Shown in pieces: positions 28,370 to 36,778 of a DNA stretch of 52,031 nucleotides; within the stretch, counting starts at the first letter, position 1, and each line of letters opens with the position of its first letter. The notes beneath the pieces were generated by a model. The model was not told the DNA's origin. It saw nothing but the letters and a program-made list of their open reading frames with translations, and searched no databases. A program made the translations under genes and the position numbers. This DNA is from an uncultured Gammaproteobacteria bacterium (GTDB taxonomy: Bacteria; Pseudomonadota; Gammaproteobacteria; Pseudomonadales; Ketobacteraceae). The DNA lies in assembly GCA_913063125.1 (NCBI GenBank), contig CAJXZM010000020.1, positions 1 through 52,031 of the forward strand, in the 5' to 3' direction.

Positions 28370-28741
28370 ATGAGCACTTCAGATGACATCAAACGTAATT
28401 CCCATAATATTTGGCTAGCGGGCCTAGGGGCTTATTCGACCATAGAATCTGAAGGTGAAAAAACATACGAAAGCTTATTAGCAAAAGGGAAATTGTTAGA
28501 AAGCAAAAATGAAGCTAAGGATGAAAAATCCGGTAAATCTACCCCTGACAGTCGCCTTAGCGATCTAAAATCTAAAGCCAACCAAACAATGGATAAAATT
28601 GAGAGAGCATTTGATTTACGTGTATCCTCTGCCCTAAAGCGCCTAGGGATCAGTACTCAAACTGACTTAAATGATTTAAATGCTAAAATAGACTCATTAA
28701 CTCAAGCCCTTGAGCAAGCATCTAAACAGATAAAAGAATAA
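28370..28741 (+). CDS. Phasin (polyhydroxyalkanoate granule-associated protein)
   Basis: A 123-residue protein with the phasin core NIWLAGLGAYSTIESEGEKTYESLLAKGK, split here as NIWLAGLGAYSTIE and GEKTYESLLAKGK. It continues with a charged linker and a C-terminal amphipathic coil (about 65-122) containing FDLRVSSALKRLGI, as in PhaI/PhaF. Phasins coat intracellular polyester granules; PhaF types add a DNA-binding repeat tail, which is absent, so this is the short type. A strong AAGGAG ribosome-binding site is present. No PHA synthase is nearby. The small membrane protein downstream is probably in the same unit. Confidence 0.87.
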   Translation: MSTSDDIKRNSHNIWLAGLGAYSTIESEGEKTYESLLAKGKLLESKNEAKDEKSGKSTPDSRLSDLKSKANQTMDKIERAFDLRVSSALKRLGISTQTDLNDLNAKIDSLTQALEQASKQIKE

Positions 28742-28785
28742 TGCTCACGGCAAATCACATCAACCGAATTGCATGAGCACATTGC

Positions 28786-29130
28786 ATGAATCAGATCCTC
28801 GCTATTATTATTACCGCTCTTCTCTCTAGCATGTTCACCATTGGATTAGGCTATTTTGTAATCAGAAGAATACTTCGGGAACATGCAGAACAAAATGCGC
28901 AACGCTACCTGGATCGATTCAAAGAAGAAATCGGCCCTGTTATGGAGGAGCGTGTAAAAAAGGGTGTTAAGGACGGCGTAAGGCAAGGCGTTTCATCACT
29001 TGCCTCTCGTGAGGCTATCCGCGAAACAACACGCTCAATGGCGAAAACAGGGGCGGGCCTAGTAGGCGATACATTAAAACCCCTTCTAGGCCGACGAACA
29101 AGTCGCAAAGACTTTAATAGTGACGACTGA
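28786..29130 (+). CDS. Small single-pass membrane protein of unknown function
   Basis: I do not recognise the family. The 114-residue product has one N-terminal membrane helix (about 4-26, LAIIITALLSSMFTIGLGYF). A basic, strongly helical cytoplasmic tail follows, rich in Arg/Glu and containing GPVMEERVKKGVKDGVRQGV, which would form an amphipathic coil. The start has no clear ribosome-binding site. It follows the phasin gene by 44 bases, so cotranscription is likely; a role near granules or the membrane is speculation. Its stop codon lies within a short direct repeat. Confidence 0.65.
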   Translation: MNQILAIIITALLSSMFTIGLGYFVIRRILREHAEQNAQRYLDRFKEEIGPVMEERVKKGVKDGVRQGVSSLASREAIRETTRSMAKTGAGLVGDTLKPLLGRRTSRKDFNSDD

Positions 29131-29153
29131 TCATAGTATCAACTGATCATAGT
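29126..29153. repeat. 12-bp direct repeat over a stop codon
   Basis: ACTGATCATAGT occurs at 29126-29137 and 29142-29153, 4 bases apart, and is flanked on both sides by AGTGACGA. The first copy contains the stop codon of the small membrane-protein gene; both lie in the 28-base gap before a convergent gene. It looks like a local duplication. Confidence 0.6.
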
Positions 29154-29158
29154 GACGA

Positions 29159-29980
29159 TTAATCCGCTTGATTTTGAGCCAACTTCTTCTTACCTCTCCA
29201 CCTAGCCCCTCCTCGCAAACGGGGTACAAGCAATACAACTGCCACCGTTAACATGATCATTGTATCAAGAGGCATGTCATTAACCGCTAATACTTCTAAA
29301 TAACCATTGTGCGTAAGAAATGCCACAATAATCAAAACAAAGCCAATCACAGTACTAAGCTGATTAGCCCGCCTGTCTGATTCTAACATCATTCGTATGC
29401 GGCTAATTTCTTCAGATTGCTTTTGCTGTGCAAGGTTTTGCTCTTTCAACATCACGAGTGTTTCATTAACTAACTGAGGCAAGTGTTCAATACGACTCAT
29501 CCAAGCCGGTTCGTGCTCTCTTAATGCTCTCAAAACATCTTCGAAACTTTCAAATTCAGGTAGCCAATATTGAATAATCTTACGCAGCAATGCCCAAACA
29601 CTGTATTCGGATGTAATACCTAACAACTCTGCCAGTAATTGTGTGTCACCACTAACTTTAATCTTCTCTTCACCTACCGTGTGCTCAGCAGCGTCTATGG
29701 CAGAAACACCCAAAACATGGCGAGCAAACATCCAAGAACTCATTTTTAAGCGTGCATCAATGGGCCCTTCATGATCGGCAAATAACTGGATACCATCATC
29801 ACAAAAAGATAAGTAAAACGAAAAATCGGGATCATGGGCTTTAACACGAATAACACGACCAGAATAAACCCGCAAACGAGCCATCACATTCGAGTCATAA
29901 GAAAGCGCCTGGTTAATTGCTGCTTCCAGCAACTCAATAACCATCATTTGGCCTATCGATTCATTATTTTCTGCCGACAT
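29159..29980 (-). CDS. SCP2/UbiJ-like protein with C-terminal membrane anchor
   Basis: A 273-residue protein. The N-terminal part (about 10-140) resembles the SCP2-like lipid-binding domain of UbiJ: LLEAAINQALSYDSNV, YLSFCDDGIQLFADHEGPID and KIKVSGDTQLLAELLG. A coiled coil (about 185-215) is followed by two hydrophobic segments (about 212-230 and 240-258) and a basic tail. UbiJ in E. coli is about 200 residues, soluble, and assists ubiquinone synthesis, so the membrane tail is an addition and this may be a separate paralogue. The ATG at 29980 is 5-8 bases after GGGAGGGG; a GTG at 29995 would overlap that site. Confidence 0.72.
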   Translation of the reverse strand: MSAENNESIGQMMVIELLEAAINQALSYDSNVMARLRVYSGRVIRVKAHDPDFSFYLSFCDDGIQLFADHEGPIDARLKMSSWMFARHVLGVSAIDAAEHTVGEEKIKVSGDTQLLAELLGITSEYSVWALLRKIIQYWLPEFESFEDVLRALREHEPAWMSRIEHLPQLVNETLVMLKEQNLAQQKQSEEISRIRMMLESDRRANQLSTVIGFVLIIVAFLTHNGYLEVLAVNDMPLDTMIMLTVAVVLLVPRLRGGARWRGKKKLAQNQAD

Positions 29981-30254
29981 ACTGCCCCCTCCCACAACCT
30001 ACTTCGCCTGCCAACCAATAACATTCGTAGAAAGAAAACACTCATTCTTCGAAATATCACATTCTCTATACTGTCCAGCGAGCTGAACAACCACTCTGCA
30101 GCATTCTAATGTACACATTTAATCAGGGAGAATAACAAAAAGTACGTAACTTTCCTATTTTGACGAGTATACTAGCCACCCTGTATAGTCACCCGTTCGA
30201 ACCTTACTCCAAAAACGGAGCCTTAGGTAGGCATAAAGGAATTAGGCAATAATA

Positions 30255-31490
30255 ATGTCGGAATTTTTCGTTGAATTTTATAACCACCCTGATTTTTGGA
30301 AATATGCACTTATCCCATTTATTGCCGCTATTGTTGGCTGGGGAACAAACTGGGTAGCAATCAAAATGACATTTTACCCTGTCAACCCTATCGGTTACCC
30401 CCCCTTCCTGGGTTGGCAAGGTATCATACCCTCCAAAGGCGAAAAAATGGCAGGCATTGTCGTTGATAACACCCTCGCCAAAATAAGTACCACTCAAGAA
30501 ATATTCCAAGAGTTTGAGCCCGATGCTATCGCTCACCATGTCATAAAAGTTGCTGACGCGCGAATTGAAGAGTTCACCGACGACATCATGTCTGAGAAAA
30601 ATGCCATTTTGTGGGAGAACCTACCCAATCTGGTTAAGAGCAGGATATATTCCCGAGCAAGAAAACAACTCCCTCAAATTATGGACAATTTGATGGAAGA
30701 CCTACAAGCCAATATAGAAGACCTTATTGATCCGAAAGCATTAATTATCAAAGAGTTGGTAAAAGATAAGGCAATGATGAACCGCGTCTTCCAAGAATGC
30801 GGCGAAGCAGAATTTAAGTTTATTATTAATTCTGGTCTTGGGTTCGGGTTTTTATTTGGTCTCGTGCAAATGTTTGCCTGGTACATGGCTGAACAAAACT
30901 GGATATTACTACCTGCTTTTGGTCTATTTGTAGGCCTTGCAACCAACTGGTTAGCCTTACGACTAATATTCCAACCCTTAAACCCTATTTATATCTTTGG
31001 ATTTAAAATTCAAGGACTATTCCTCAGTCGCCAGAACGCCGTATCCGAGGTATTTTGCCGTATCATCACTGCCGAAGTGCTTACCGTAGGCAGTGTAATG
31101 AGCGAGATATTTCAAGGCGATAAATCAGATCGCACCAAATCGCTCATCAAAAAACACCTTCGGCCACTCATTGATGGTGGCATTGTAAAAACCGTAGCTC
31201 AACTAACCGTTGGGCCAGAGGGTTTTGTTGACCTAAAACGTACCATTGAAGCCAAAACAATCGAAATGTCGCTTGAATCCTTTGAGGATCCCACATTTAT
31301 TAAGGAGCGAGGGGTTGTTATTGAAAAAATGTTCAGAGAGCGTATGCAAGCAATGTCTTCTGAAGAATTTCAAGATTTATTGCGCCCAGCCTTTCAAGAG
31401 GATGAATGGATTTTGATTACTGTTGGTGGGGTACTAGGCCTTGCTGCGGGTGTTGCACAGCTATTCCTTATGTTTGCAGACACTATTTAA
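30255..31490 (+). CDS. DUF445-family membrane protein
   Basis: A 411-residue DUF445 protein. The first membrane segment carries GWGTNWVAIKMTFYPVNPIG, and an internal repeat has GLATNWLALRLIFQPLNPI, the duplicated family signature. Between and after them are long amphipathic helices, including IIRELV-type segments and VAQLTVGPEGFVDLKRTIE. A final membrane helix (about 388-408) closes the protein. Family function is unknown; members are inner-membrane proteins. It is followed 264 bases later by a diverged second copy on the same strand. Confidence 0.85.
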   Translation: MSEFFVEFYNHPDFWKYALIPFIAAIVGWGTNWVAIKMTFYPVNPIGYPPFLGWQGIIPSKGEKMAGIVVDNTLAKISTTQEIFQEFEPDAIAHHVIKVADARIEEFTDDIMSEKNAILWENLPNLVKSRIYSRARKQLPQIMDNLMEDLQANIEDLIDPKALIIKELVKDKAMMNRVFQECGEAEFKFIINSGLGFGFLFGLVQMFAWYMAEQNWILLPAFGLFVGLATNWLALRLIFQPLNPIYIFGFKIQGLFLSRQNAVSEVFCRIITAEVLTVGSVMSEIFQGDKSDRTKSLIKKHLRPLIDGGIVKTVAQLTVGPEGFVDLKRTIEAKTIEMSLESFEDPTFIKERGVVIEKMFRERMQAMSSEEFQDLLRPAFQEDEWILITVGGVLGLAAGVAQLFLMFADTI

Positions 31491-31545
31491 AGCCTAAGTT
31501 AGTGTCTGCATAGTGCCGAAAACATGCTAAGTACGAGACAAAACA

Positions 31546-31573
31546 CAGAGGGCTAATGTCCACAAGCCCTCTG
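31546..31573 (+). terminator. 9-bp hairpin after the first DUF445 gene
   Basis: CAGAGGGCT (31546-31554) pairs exactly with AGCCCTCTG (31565-31573) around a 10-base loop, 55 bases after the stop codon. No T-run follows. It may end the first DUF445 transcript or mark the leader of the second. Confidence 0.4.
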
Positions 31574-31754
31574 CGCCCCTCACCCACACTTCTCATTTCA
31601 ATGTAAAATCCTTCATTCCCCGATACATTTTTCGTTAAATATTCAGTAGAATGCGTTACTTAGCTACGAAGTATAGTTTCTAGCGATAAAGGAAATAATA
31701 AAACAAGAATGACGCCTTTTTCAATAACATCAAAACAAGGGTGCCCTTTCTCCC

Positions 31755-32963
31755 GTGTTTGAATACCTACCATCTAACCAATGGTTACTTACCCTCTGCA
31801 TCCCTCTTGTAGGGGCGGTGATAGGCTGGGTGACGAATACACTCAGTTCTTTATTGACGTACGGGGCCAACTCAACAAGCCGCTGGGGACTCATTCAGCT
31901 TAAACAGACATATTTTACACAACTATTCTATCAGCAAATACTTCACGGCCATCTATCGAGCACTCAATTATACGAACATATGGGGCCAGAAAAAATGGTC
32001 AAACATATTATTCAAAGCATACGGCCACGTCTCGACAGTATCATTGATGATGCGATGGAAAAGGATCATGATATTTTCTGGGAAAACCTACCCATCACCG
32101 TTAAAAATCGTTTTTATGCTCGCGCCCATAAACTACTACCTCGCATTATTGACGATCTTATAGAAGATATTGGCGACAGCATTGATAGGCTTATCAAACC
32201 CGAACAGATCATATTAAAAAAACTCACCTCTAGCGAAATGTCCATTGGCTGGATTATAAAACAAGCTTATATTGATGAAGTACAAAAGCTCCCTATTCGA
32301 GGCTTGTTAATTGGTTATATATTAGGCCTCGGGCTACTTGCCACTTGGTTTCTCAGCCCCCACTGGACCTTATTAATAGGGGGGTATTCTGCAATTGCTA
32401 TGATATCTTTATGGTTCGGTCAAAGTAGTTTTACCAATGCTAAACCGCATACACTCAACATATCAGGCATACTCGCCACTAATGCGTTATCACCACTATC
32501 TGTCGTTAACACATTATTAACCGGTAGCAATGGCAAACACACCTACAGCTTGATAAAAAAACATTCATCTCCAATCATTGAACAGGCGTCTCTTCGAGCG
32601 TTTACCCAACTTACCATTGGCCCAAGTGGTTATGCTGCAGTCAAACATCAGCTCACAAAAAACATAAGAAATGCTTACGCAGAAGCATTTAATGACACTC
32701 GCTTTAGTGACGCTCAACGTCAGCGTATAGAGACCTACATAGCTCAAAGTATCGCACAGCCTTCTAGCCAAAACCTAGCCAATAGCCCAGTCCAAAACAC
32801 TACATCACAGTTAAGTACAAAAACGCCTAATATTAAAAACGCGTCATCTGCTTTATTCATACAACAGGTTAAAAACACACAAATGCCTGTTTTGTTACCG
32901 ATAGCGTTTTTAGTGGGAAGTTTTGCAGGTATAACATTACAACTTCTTATTTGGAACGCGTAA
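31755..32963 (+). CDS. Diverged second DUF445-family protein
   Basis: A 402-residue paralogue of the preceding protein, beginning with GTG about 10 bases after AAGGGTG. Alignable stretches include DIFWENLPITVKNRFYARA against AILWENLPNLVKSRIYSRA, and TQLTIGPSGYAAVKHQLTK against AQLTVGPEGFVDLKRTIE. The family signature has decayed: the first copy keeps only GWVTN, and the second repeat (TNWLALRLIFQP in the neighbour) has become SLWFGQSSFTNAK. A Ser/Gln/Asn-rich linker (about 335-370) precedes the last membrane helix. It appears to be a tandem duplicate with relaxed or changed function. The cupin gene starts 3 bases after its stop. Confidence 0.75.
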   Translation: MFEYLPSNQWLLTLCIPLVGAVIGWVTNTLSSLLTYGANSTSRWGLIQLKQTYFTQLFYQQILHGHLSSTQLYEHMGPEKMVKHIIQSIRPRLDSIIDDAMEKDHDIFWENLPITVKNRFYARAHKLLPRIIDDLIEDIGDSIDRLIKPEQIILKKLTSSEMSIGWIIKQAYIDEVQKLPIRGLLIGYILGLGLLATWFLSPHWTLLIGGYSAIAMISLWFGQSSFTNAKPHTLNISGILATNALSPLSVVNTLLTGSNGKHTYSLIKKHSSPIIEQASLRAFTQLTIGPSGYAAVKHQLTKNIRNAYAEAFNDTRFSDAQRQRIETYIAQSIAQPSSQNLANSPVQNTTSQLSTKTPNIKNASSALFIQQVKNTQMPVLLPIAFLVGSFAGITLQLLIWNA

Positions 32964-32966
32964 CCC

Positions 32967-33350
32967 ATGCAAAACAAGCCCTACAAAACTGCATACGCAG
33001 AGGCCCCAACTAGCGTCACTAAAGATGGCTCTATCATTCGAGAGTTGATGCACCCATCAACTCATAAAGCAAAAAAACAGAGCCTTGCTGAAGCAGTCAT
33101 CCCCCATAACCAGTCAACCAAACCTCACCGCCACATCTCCTCGGAAGAGATATACCATGTGCTAGCAGGTAGCGGCACCATGCAACTTGAGGATAAAAAC
33201 TTTCCTATTCGAGAAGGCGACAGTATCTGCATCGCTCCAGGTGAAATTCACAACCTCACCAACACAGGATTAACTGACTTAGTGATATTGTGCTGTTGCA
33301 CCCCCCCTTATAGCCATGATGATACCGAAATCATCACCGAAGAAAGCTAG
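32967..33350 (+). CDS. Cupin-domain protein
   Basis: A 127-residue single-domain cupin. Motif 1 reads PHRHISSEEIYHVLAGSG, with His, His, Glu and a later His as metal ligands; motif 2 reads PGEIHNLTNTG with the final His ligand. This is the complete 3-His-1-Glu set, so a bound metal is likely. The family includes isomerases, dioxygenases and sensors, and nothing in the sequence tells which. It begins 3 bases after the DUF445 paralogue and must be cotranscribed with it. A convergent hydrolase gene follows. Confidence 0.85.
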   Translation: MQNKPYKTAYAEAPTSVTKDGSIIRELMHPSTHKAKKQSLAEAVIPHNQSTKPHRHISSEEIYHVLAGSGTMQLEDKNFPIREGDSICIAPGEIHNLTNTGLTDLVILCCCTPPYSHDDTEIITEES

Positions 33351-33366
33351 ACTTCATATTTTCATA

Positions 33367-34536
33367 TTAAACCTCAAGCGATTGATACATCGCCTCGACC
33401 AACGACCTTGCCCGTGGATCAACCATCAAATATGACCCCATTTGATTCATTACATAACCAAAACCTATTTCTTTATCCGGATCTGCAAACCCGAGAGACC
33501 CTCCGGATCCCGGGTGCCCAAAAGCACGCTTTCCTGAGCCAAACCCCGTCTCTGGATTACCTTGTTGCTGTAATAAAAACCCCGGGCCAAAACGGGTAGG
33601 TATATCCAAAACATTATCCAGGCCTTCACTTGCAACCTCACTACACCGGCGTATTGCTTTCCTAGATAAGAATGCACTCTCCCCAACCGCCGTACCATAC
33701 AGCGTCGCCAAACCACGGGCATTTCCATGGCCCGTTGCTGAGGGTAGTTCCATTTGTTTCCACTCATCTCTATTCGAACTTGTCATAAGGCTTTGTGGAT
33801 TCATTAAGGCTTTCGCTAATGCACCTTCCCTATCAGCAACAATCTTATCAAACAAAAAAATCCGCCCGTTTTCCGGCACACTCGTTGATGACTTCAATTG
33901 TGCAACACGAGACATTGCCTCTTTAGGTACCCCAATATAAAAATCAACACCAAGCTTCGAGATAATCTCCGCTTGTAAGTACTCATCGATACTGCAACCC
34001 AGCGCACGCCTAAACACCTCACCTATCATCCAACCACCAGATACCATATGATATCCGTGATACATTCCAGGCTCCCACCACGGACGTTCTTCAGCAAACC
34101 TTGCCACCATATAATCCCAATCAAACAGGGCGTTGTCTGGAACAGGATCTCTAAGTGCTGGAACCCCTGCACGATGACTTAACAACCATGAAAATATCGT
34201 ATCCCGCTTTCCTTTCCGCCCAAACTCTGGCCAAAAGTAAGTCACTTTTTTTTCTAGATCCAGCAAGCCTGCATCCAAAGCATGCTGAATACACAAAGCC
34301 GCAACGCCTTTTGTAGAAGAAAAGACATTAACAATAGAATCCTTTTCCCATGGAATCGTAGCTTTTTTGTCACTGTAGCCAGCCCACAAATCAACAACGA
34401 GCTTACCCTGCTGAACAATCGATACCGCAGAACCAAGCTCACCACCAGAGTTCATGTTTTTTTCGAACTGCTGTTGTACCCGCAAAAATTGAGCATCGCA
34501 AAAACCACCCATGGGAAGATTAGATAACGCCACCAT
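33367..34536 (-). CDS. Serine hydrolase, beta-lactamase/EstB-like
   Basis: A 389-residue protein with the class C beta-lactamase/penicillin-binding fold. The nucleophile motif SSTK gives Ser73 and Lys76. The second motif is around GYHMVSGGW, and the HPGSGGSLGFAD region near the C-terminus stands in for the KTG motif. It lacks a signal peptide, which argues for a cytoplasmic esterase of the EstB type rather than a drug-inactivating lactamase. AAAGGATG precedes the ATG. It is a single gene, convergent with the cupin and divergent from the first receiver protein. Confidence 0.87.
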   Translation of the reverse strand: MVALSNLPMGGFCDAQFLRVQQQFEKNMNSGGELGSAVSIVQQGKLVVDLWAGYSDKKATIPWEKDSIVNVFSSTKGVAALCIQHALDAGLLDLEKKVTYFWPEFGRKGKRDTIFSWLLSHRAGVPALRDPVPDNALFDWDYMVARFAEERPWWEPGMYHGYHMVSGGWMIGEVFRRALGCSIDEYLQAEIISKLGVDFYIGVPKEAMSRVAQLKSSTSVPENGRIFLFDKIVADREGALAKALMNPQSLMTSSNRDEWKQMELPSATGHGNARGLATLYGTAVGESAFLSRKAIRRCSEVASEGLDNVLDIPTRFGPGFLLQQQGNPETGFGSGKRAFGHPGSGGSLGFADPDKEIGFGYVMNQMGSYLMVDPRARSLVEAMYQSLEV

Positions 34537-34684
34537 AAATCATCCTTTTATTATTTTTGATCGACATTTGGCCGAACGATAGTACAAGCTAATCCATATG
34601 TTAAGATAATACCTAAAACCTGACATTAAACTTGCATAAAGAGCAATACTACACATAATGGATTAATAACAATAACGATAATAA

Positions 34685-35563
34685 ATGACCATTATGAGCA
34701 CACTAGAAACCCTTATTGTTGACGATTCCGCGTCAGCCCGAGTAGTACTAAAGCGCTTATTGGAAAAAAGCGGGATACAAGTGCATTTGTCTTGCTCAGG
34801 CTCAGAAGCGCTCAGTTTTCTAAAAAACAACTCCCCTGATTTGATATTTATGGATCATACCATGCCTGGAATGGATGGATTGGAAGCCACTAAAGCGATC
34901 ACATCTAACCCAAAAACAGCGTCTATCCCTGTCGTAATGTATACATCAAACGATGAAGAAGGTTACTTTGAAAACGCCAGGGAGCATGGTGCTATCGCAG
35001 TTGTATCAAAGCCAGTATCAACAGAAAAGCTCTTTTCAGTATTAACGAACCTTTTCACTCTGCACAGTAACCAGCAAGAAACGCTTAACCAGCGGTTTAA
35101 TCAGCGCTTGGGTCGCCTATATAGTGACATCGAAGCAATGATAGAAACCAAACTAACAGAATCACAACACCAACTAAAAGAACAACTACAACACGAACAA
35201 CGCTCCTCTTTGCCCCAAAAAAACAGGGAGATCCTCCCCTTAATTCACACCATTACCGATTCTAAAATACATCAACTGAATATTGAGCTACGCAATCACA
35301 TGTCAGCCAGGCTTGATGTAATGAGCCAAGACCTTAGAGATGACAATCTACATCACAATCAGCAATTATTGGGGGAATTCAAATCCCAACTTCCTGAATT
35401 TAAATCTCAATTAACCCATACAACAAACCTCAGTTTCACTCAAAGACTACACGCAAGCCTATCGCCAAAAGCAGTACTCATCTCTGCAGGCAACATGGTG
35501 CTATCGCCTAACTTCTACCTTGGCATCCTTATTACACTTTGCACATATTTTATATCTCTATAA
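34685..35563 (+). CDS. Tail-anchored receiver-domain protein (copy 1)
   Basis: A 292-residue protein with an N-terminal response-regulator receiver (about 8-125): acidic pair Asp13-Asp14, phospho-acceptor Asp57 in FMDHTMPGMDG, Thr87 and Lys109 in SKP. There is no DNA-binding or enzymatic output. A long helical region (about 130-260), rich in Gln, Glu and His, includes a small internal repeat (EFKSQLPEFKSQL). It ends in one hydrophobic segment (about 270-291) reaching the C-terminus, consistent with a tail anchor and a cytoplasmic receiver. No sensor kinase is adjacent. A second protein of the same architecture follows, suggesting partners. Family not recognised beyond the receiver. Confidence 0.82.
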   Translation: MTIMSTLETLIVDDSASARVVLKRLLEKSGIQVHLSCSGSEALSFLKNNSPDLIFMDHTMPGMDGLEATKAITSNPKTASIPVVMYTSNDEEGYFENAREHGAIAVVSKPVSTEKLFSVLTNLFTLHSNQQETLNQRFNQRLGRLYSDIEAMIETKLTESQHQLKEQLQHEQRSSLPQKNREILPLIHTITDSKIHQLNIELRNHMSARLDVMSQDLRDDNLHHNQQLLGEFKSQLPEFKSQLTHTTNLSFTQRLHASLSPKAVLISAGNMVLSPNFYLGILITLCTYFISL

Positions 35564-35746
35564 GCGATATTTTCAAAATATACCTCCAACTCCGCTATTT
35601 TTTTAATACTGTATATTGAACTCAGTTTAATTTAACGTATCTCATATAAAATCCCGATACTTAGCATATACTTACCTATAGATTCAGGCCTTTTTATGTC
35701 CAGGCCTTATTTAACCTACAGTACATTGAGAAAAGCACATAGAGCC

Positions 35747-36760
35747 ATGGAAATAAAACACGCCTTAGTTGTAGATGATTCAAAATCCGCCCGCTTCTCA
35801 CTTAAAAAGCTCCTACAAAAACAAGGCATAAAATGCGATTTTGCTGAATCCGCAGGAGATGCATTAAATTATCTGGAAACCCATAAACCTGATGTCATTT
35901 TTATGGACCATTTAATGCCTGGAATGGATGGATTTGAAGCCACCAAAGCAATCAAAGCCAACCCAAACACAACACATATTCCAGTCATCATGTGCACCTC
36001 CAAGGAGGGCACAGAATACGCTGAGCAAGCAATGGCCACCGGTGCAGTCGCTATTTTGCCCAAACCTGCCCCCTCTGCAACATTAACTGCTGTTTTAAAT
36101 CAACTTACACCGAAGACATCAAACACAGGAACCTCAATTACACAGGACTCCAGCACCCCACAACCATCAGGTGGATTCAATCAACGTGCTGTTGAAGGTA
36201 TTGTGAAAAAGATCGTCGACGCTCAGCTTGAGAGTGTACGAAAGAATTTAGAAAAAACCGTTGCCAACCATGTCAAAGATCACATTGATGGCATGATGAT
36301 ATCTACCAGAGACACTCTCAAAGCAGATGTAAGCCGAACAATTGAATCTGATGTAAGTAGCCTTACACAAAAAGTAAGTAAAGATGTTGCTAACACGCTG
36401 TTTGAAGAGCGCTTTTCAGAAATAAGTAACACCATTTTGGCGACTCTCGACAGCCGCCTAGAAACACACAAAGGCGCGGTTATTCAAGCTCAAAAACCAA
36501 GTCCTGCATTAATAGAAGAAGTTAAAAATATCGCTCAATTCACTGCCGCCCATACGTCAGGGGAAACCGCAAAGTCTTCTGCTGAAGAAGTTAGCCGGGC
36601 AATAGCTCAAGACGTTGCACAAGAAGAGCTATTGAGCCTTAAAGCCGAACTAATGGAACAATTCAAGAACGATATCGGTAGCGCAACAGCCGCCTCAAAA
36701 TACTTTGGCATTGCCGGTGCCATATTGGGACTTGCTGCTATAGTTTTAGTGTTCATCTAA
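35747..36760 (+). CDS. Tail-anchored receiver-domain protein (copy 2)
   Basis: A 337-residue protein with the same plan as its neighbour: receiver (acidic pair Asp10-Asp11, phospho-acceptor Asp54 in [11 protein letters not shown], Thr84, Lys106 in PKP), then a coiled coil of about 190 residues, then a C-terminal membrane helix ([17 protein letters not shown]) ending the chain. The coil resembles chemoreceptor helices in being Ala/Thr/Val/Ser-rich with charged flanks, but has no hairpin-tip motif. I start at the ATG at 35747 because it aligns with copy 1; an ATG at 35696 is in frame, and neither has a good ribosome-binding site. The CBS gene follows 18 bases later. Confidence 0.82.
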   Translation: MEIKHALVVDDSKSARFSLKKLLQKQGIKCDFAESAGDALNYLETHKPDVIFMDHLMPGMDGFEATKAIKANPNTTHIPVIMCTSKEGTEYAEQAMATGAVAILPKPAPSATLTAVLNQLTPKTSNTGTSITQDSSTPQPSGGFNQRAVEGIVKKIVDAQLESVRKNLEKTVANHVKDHIDGMMISTRDTLKADVSRTIESDVSSLTQKVSKDVANTLFEERFSEISNTILATLDSRLETHKGAVIQAQKPSPALIEEVKNIAQFTAAHTSGETAKSSAEEVSRAIAQDVAQEELLSLKAELMEQFKNDIGSATAASKYFGIAGAILGLAAIVLVFI

Positions 36761-36778
36761 CTTATGCAAGGAGGGGTC

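Noticed and set aside
33367..34536. Beta-lactam resistance gene
   Set aside because: The SxxK fold is shared with EstB-type esterases; there is no signal peptide and no KTG motif, so a periplasmic lactamase is unlikely.
35609..35625. LexA-like site between the two receiver genes (CTG...CAG in TACTGTATATTGAACTCAG)
   Set aside because: The spacing between CTG and CAG is 11 bases, whereas gammaproteobacterial LexA boxes need 10; the right half also departs from consensus.
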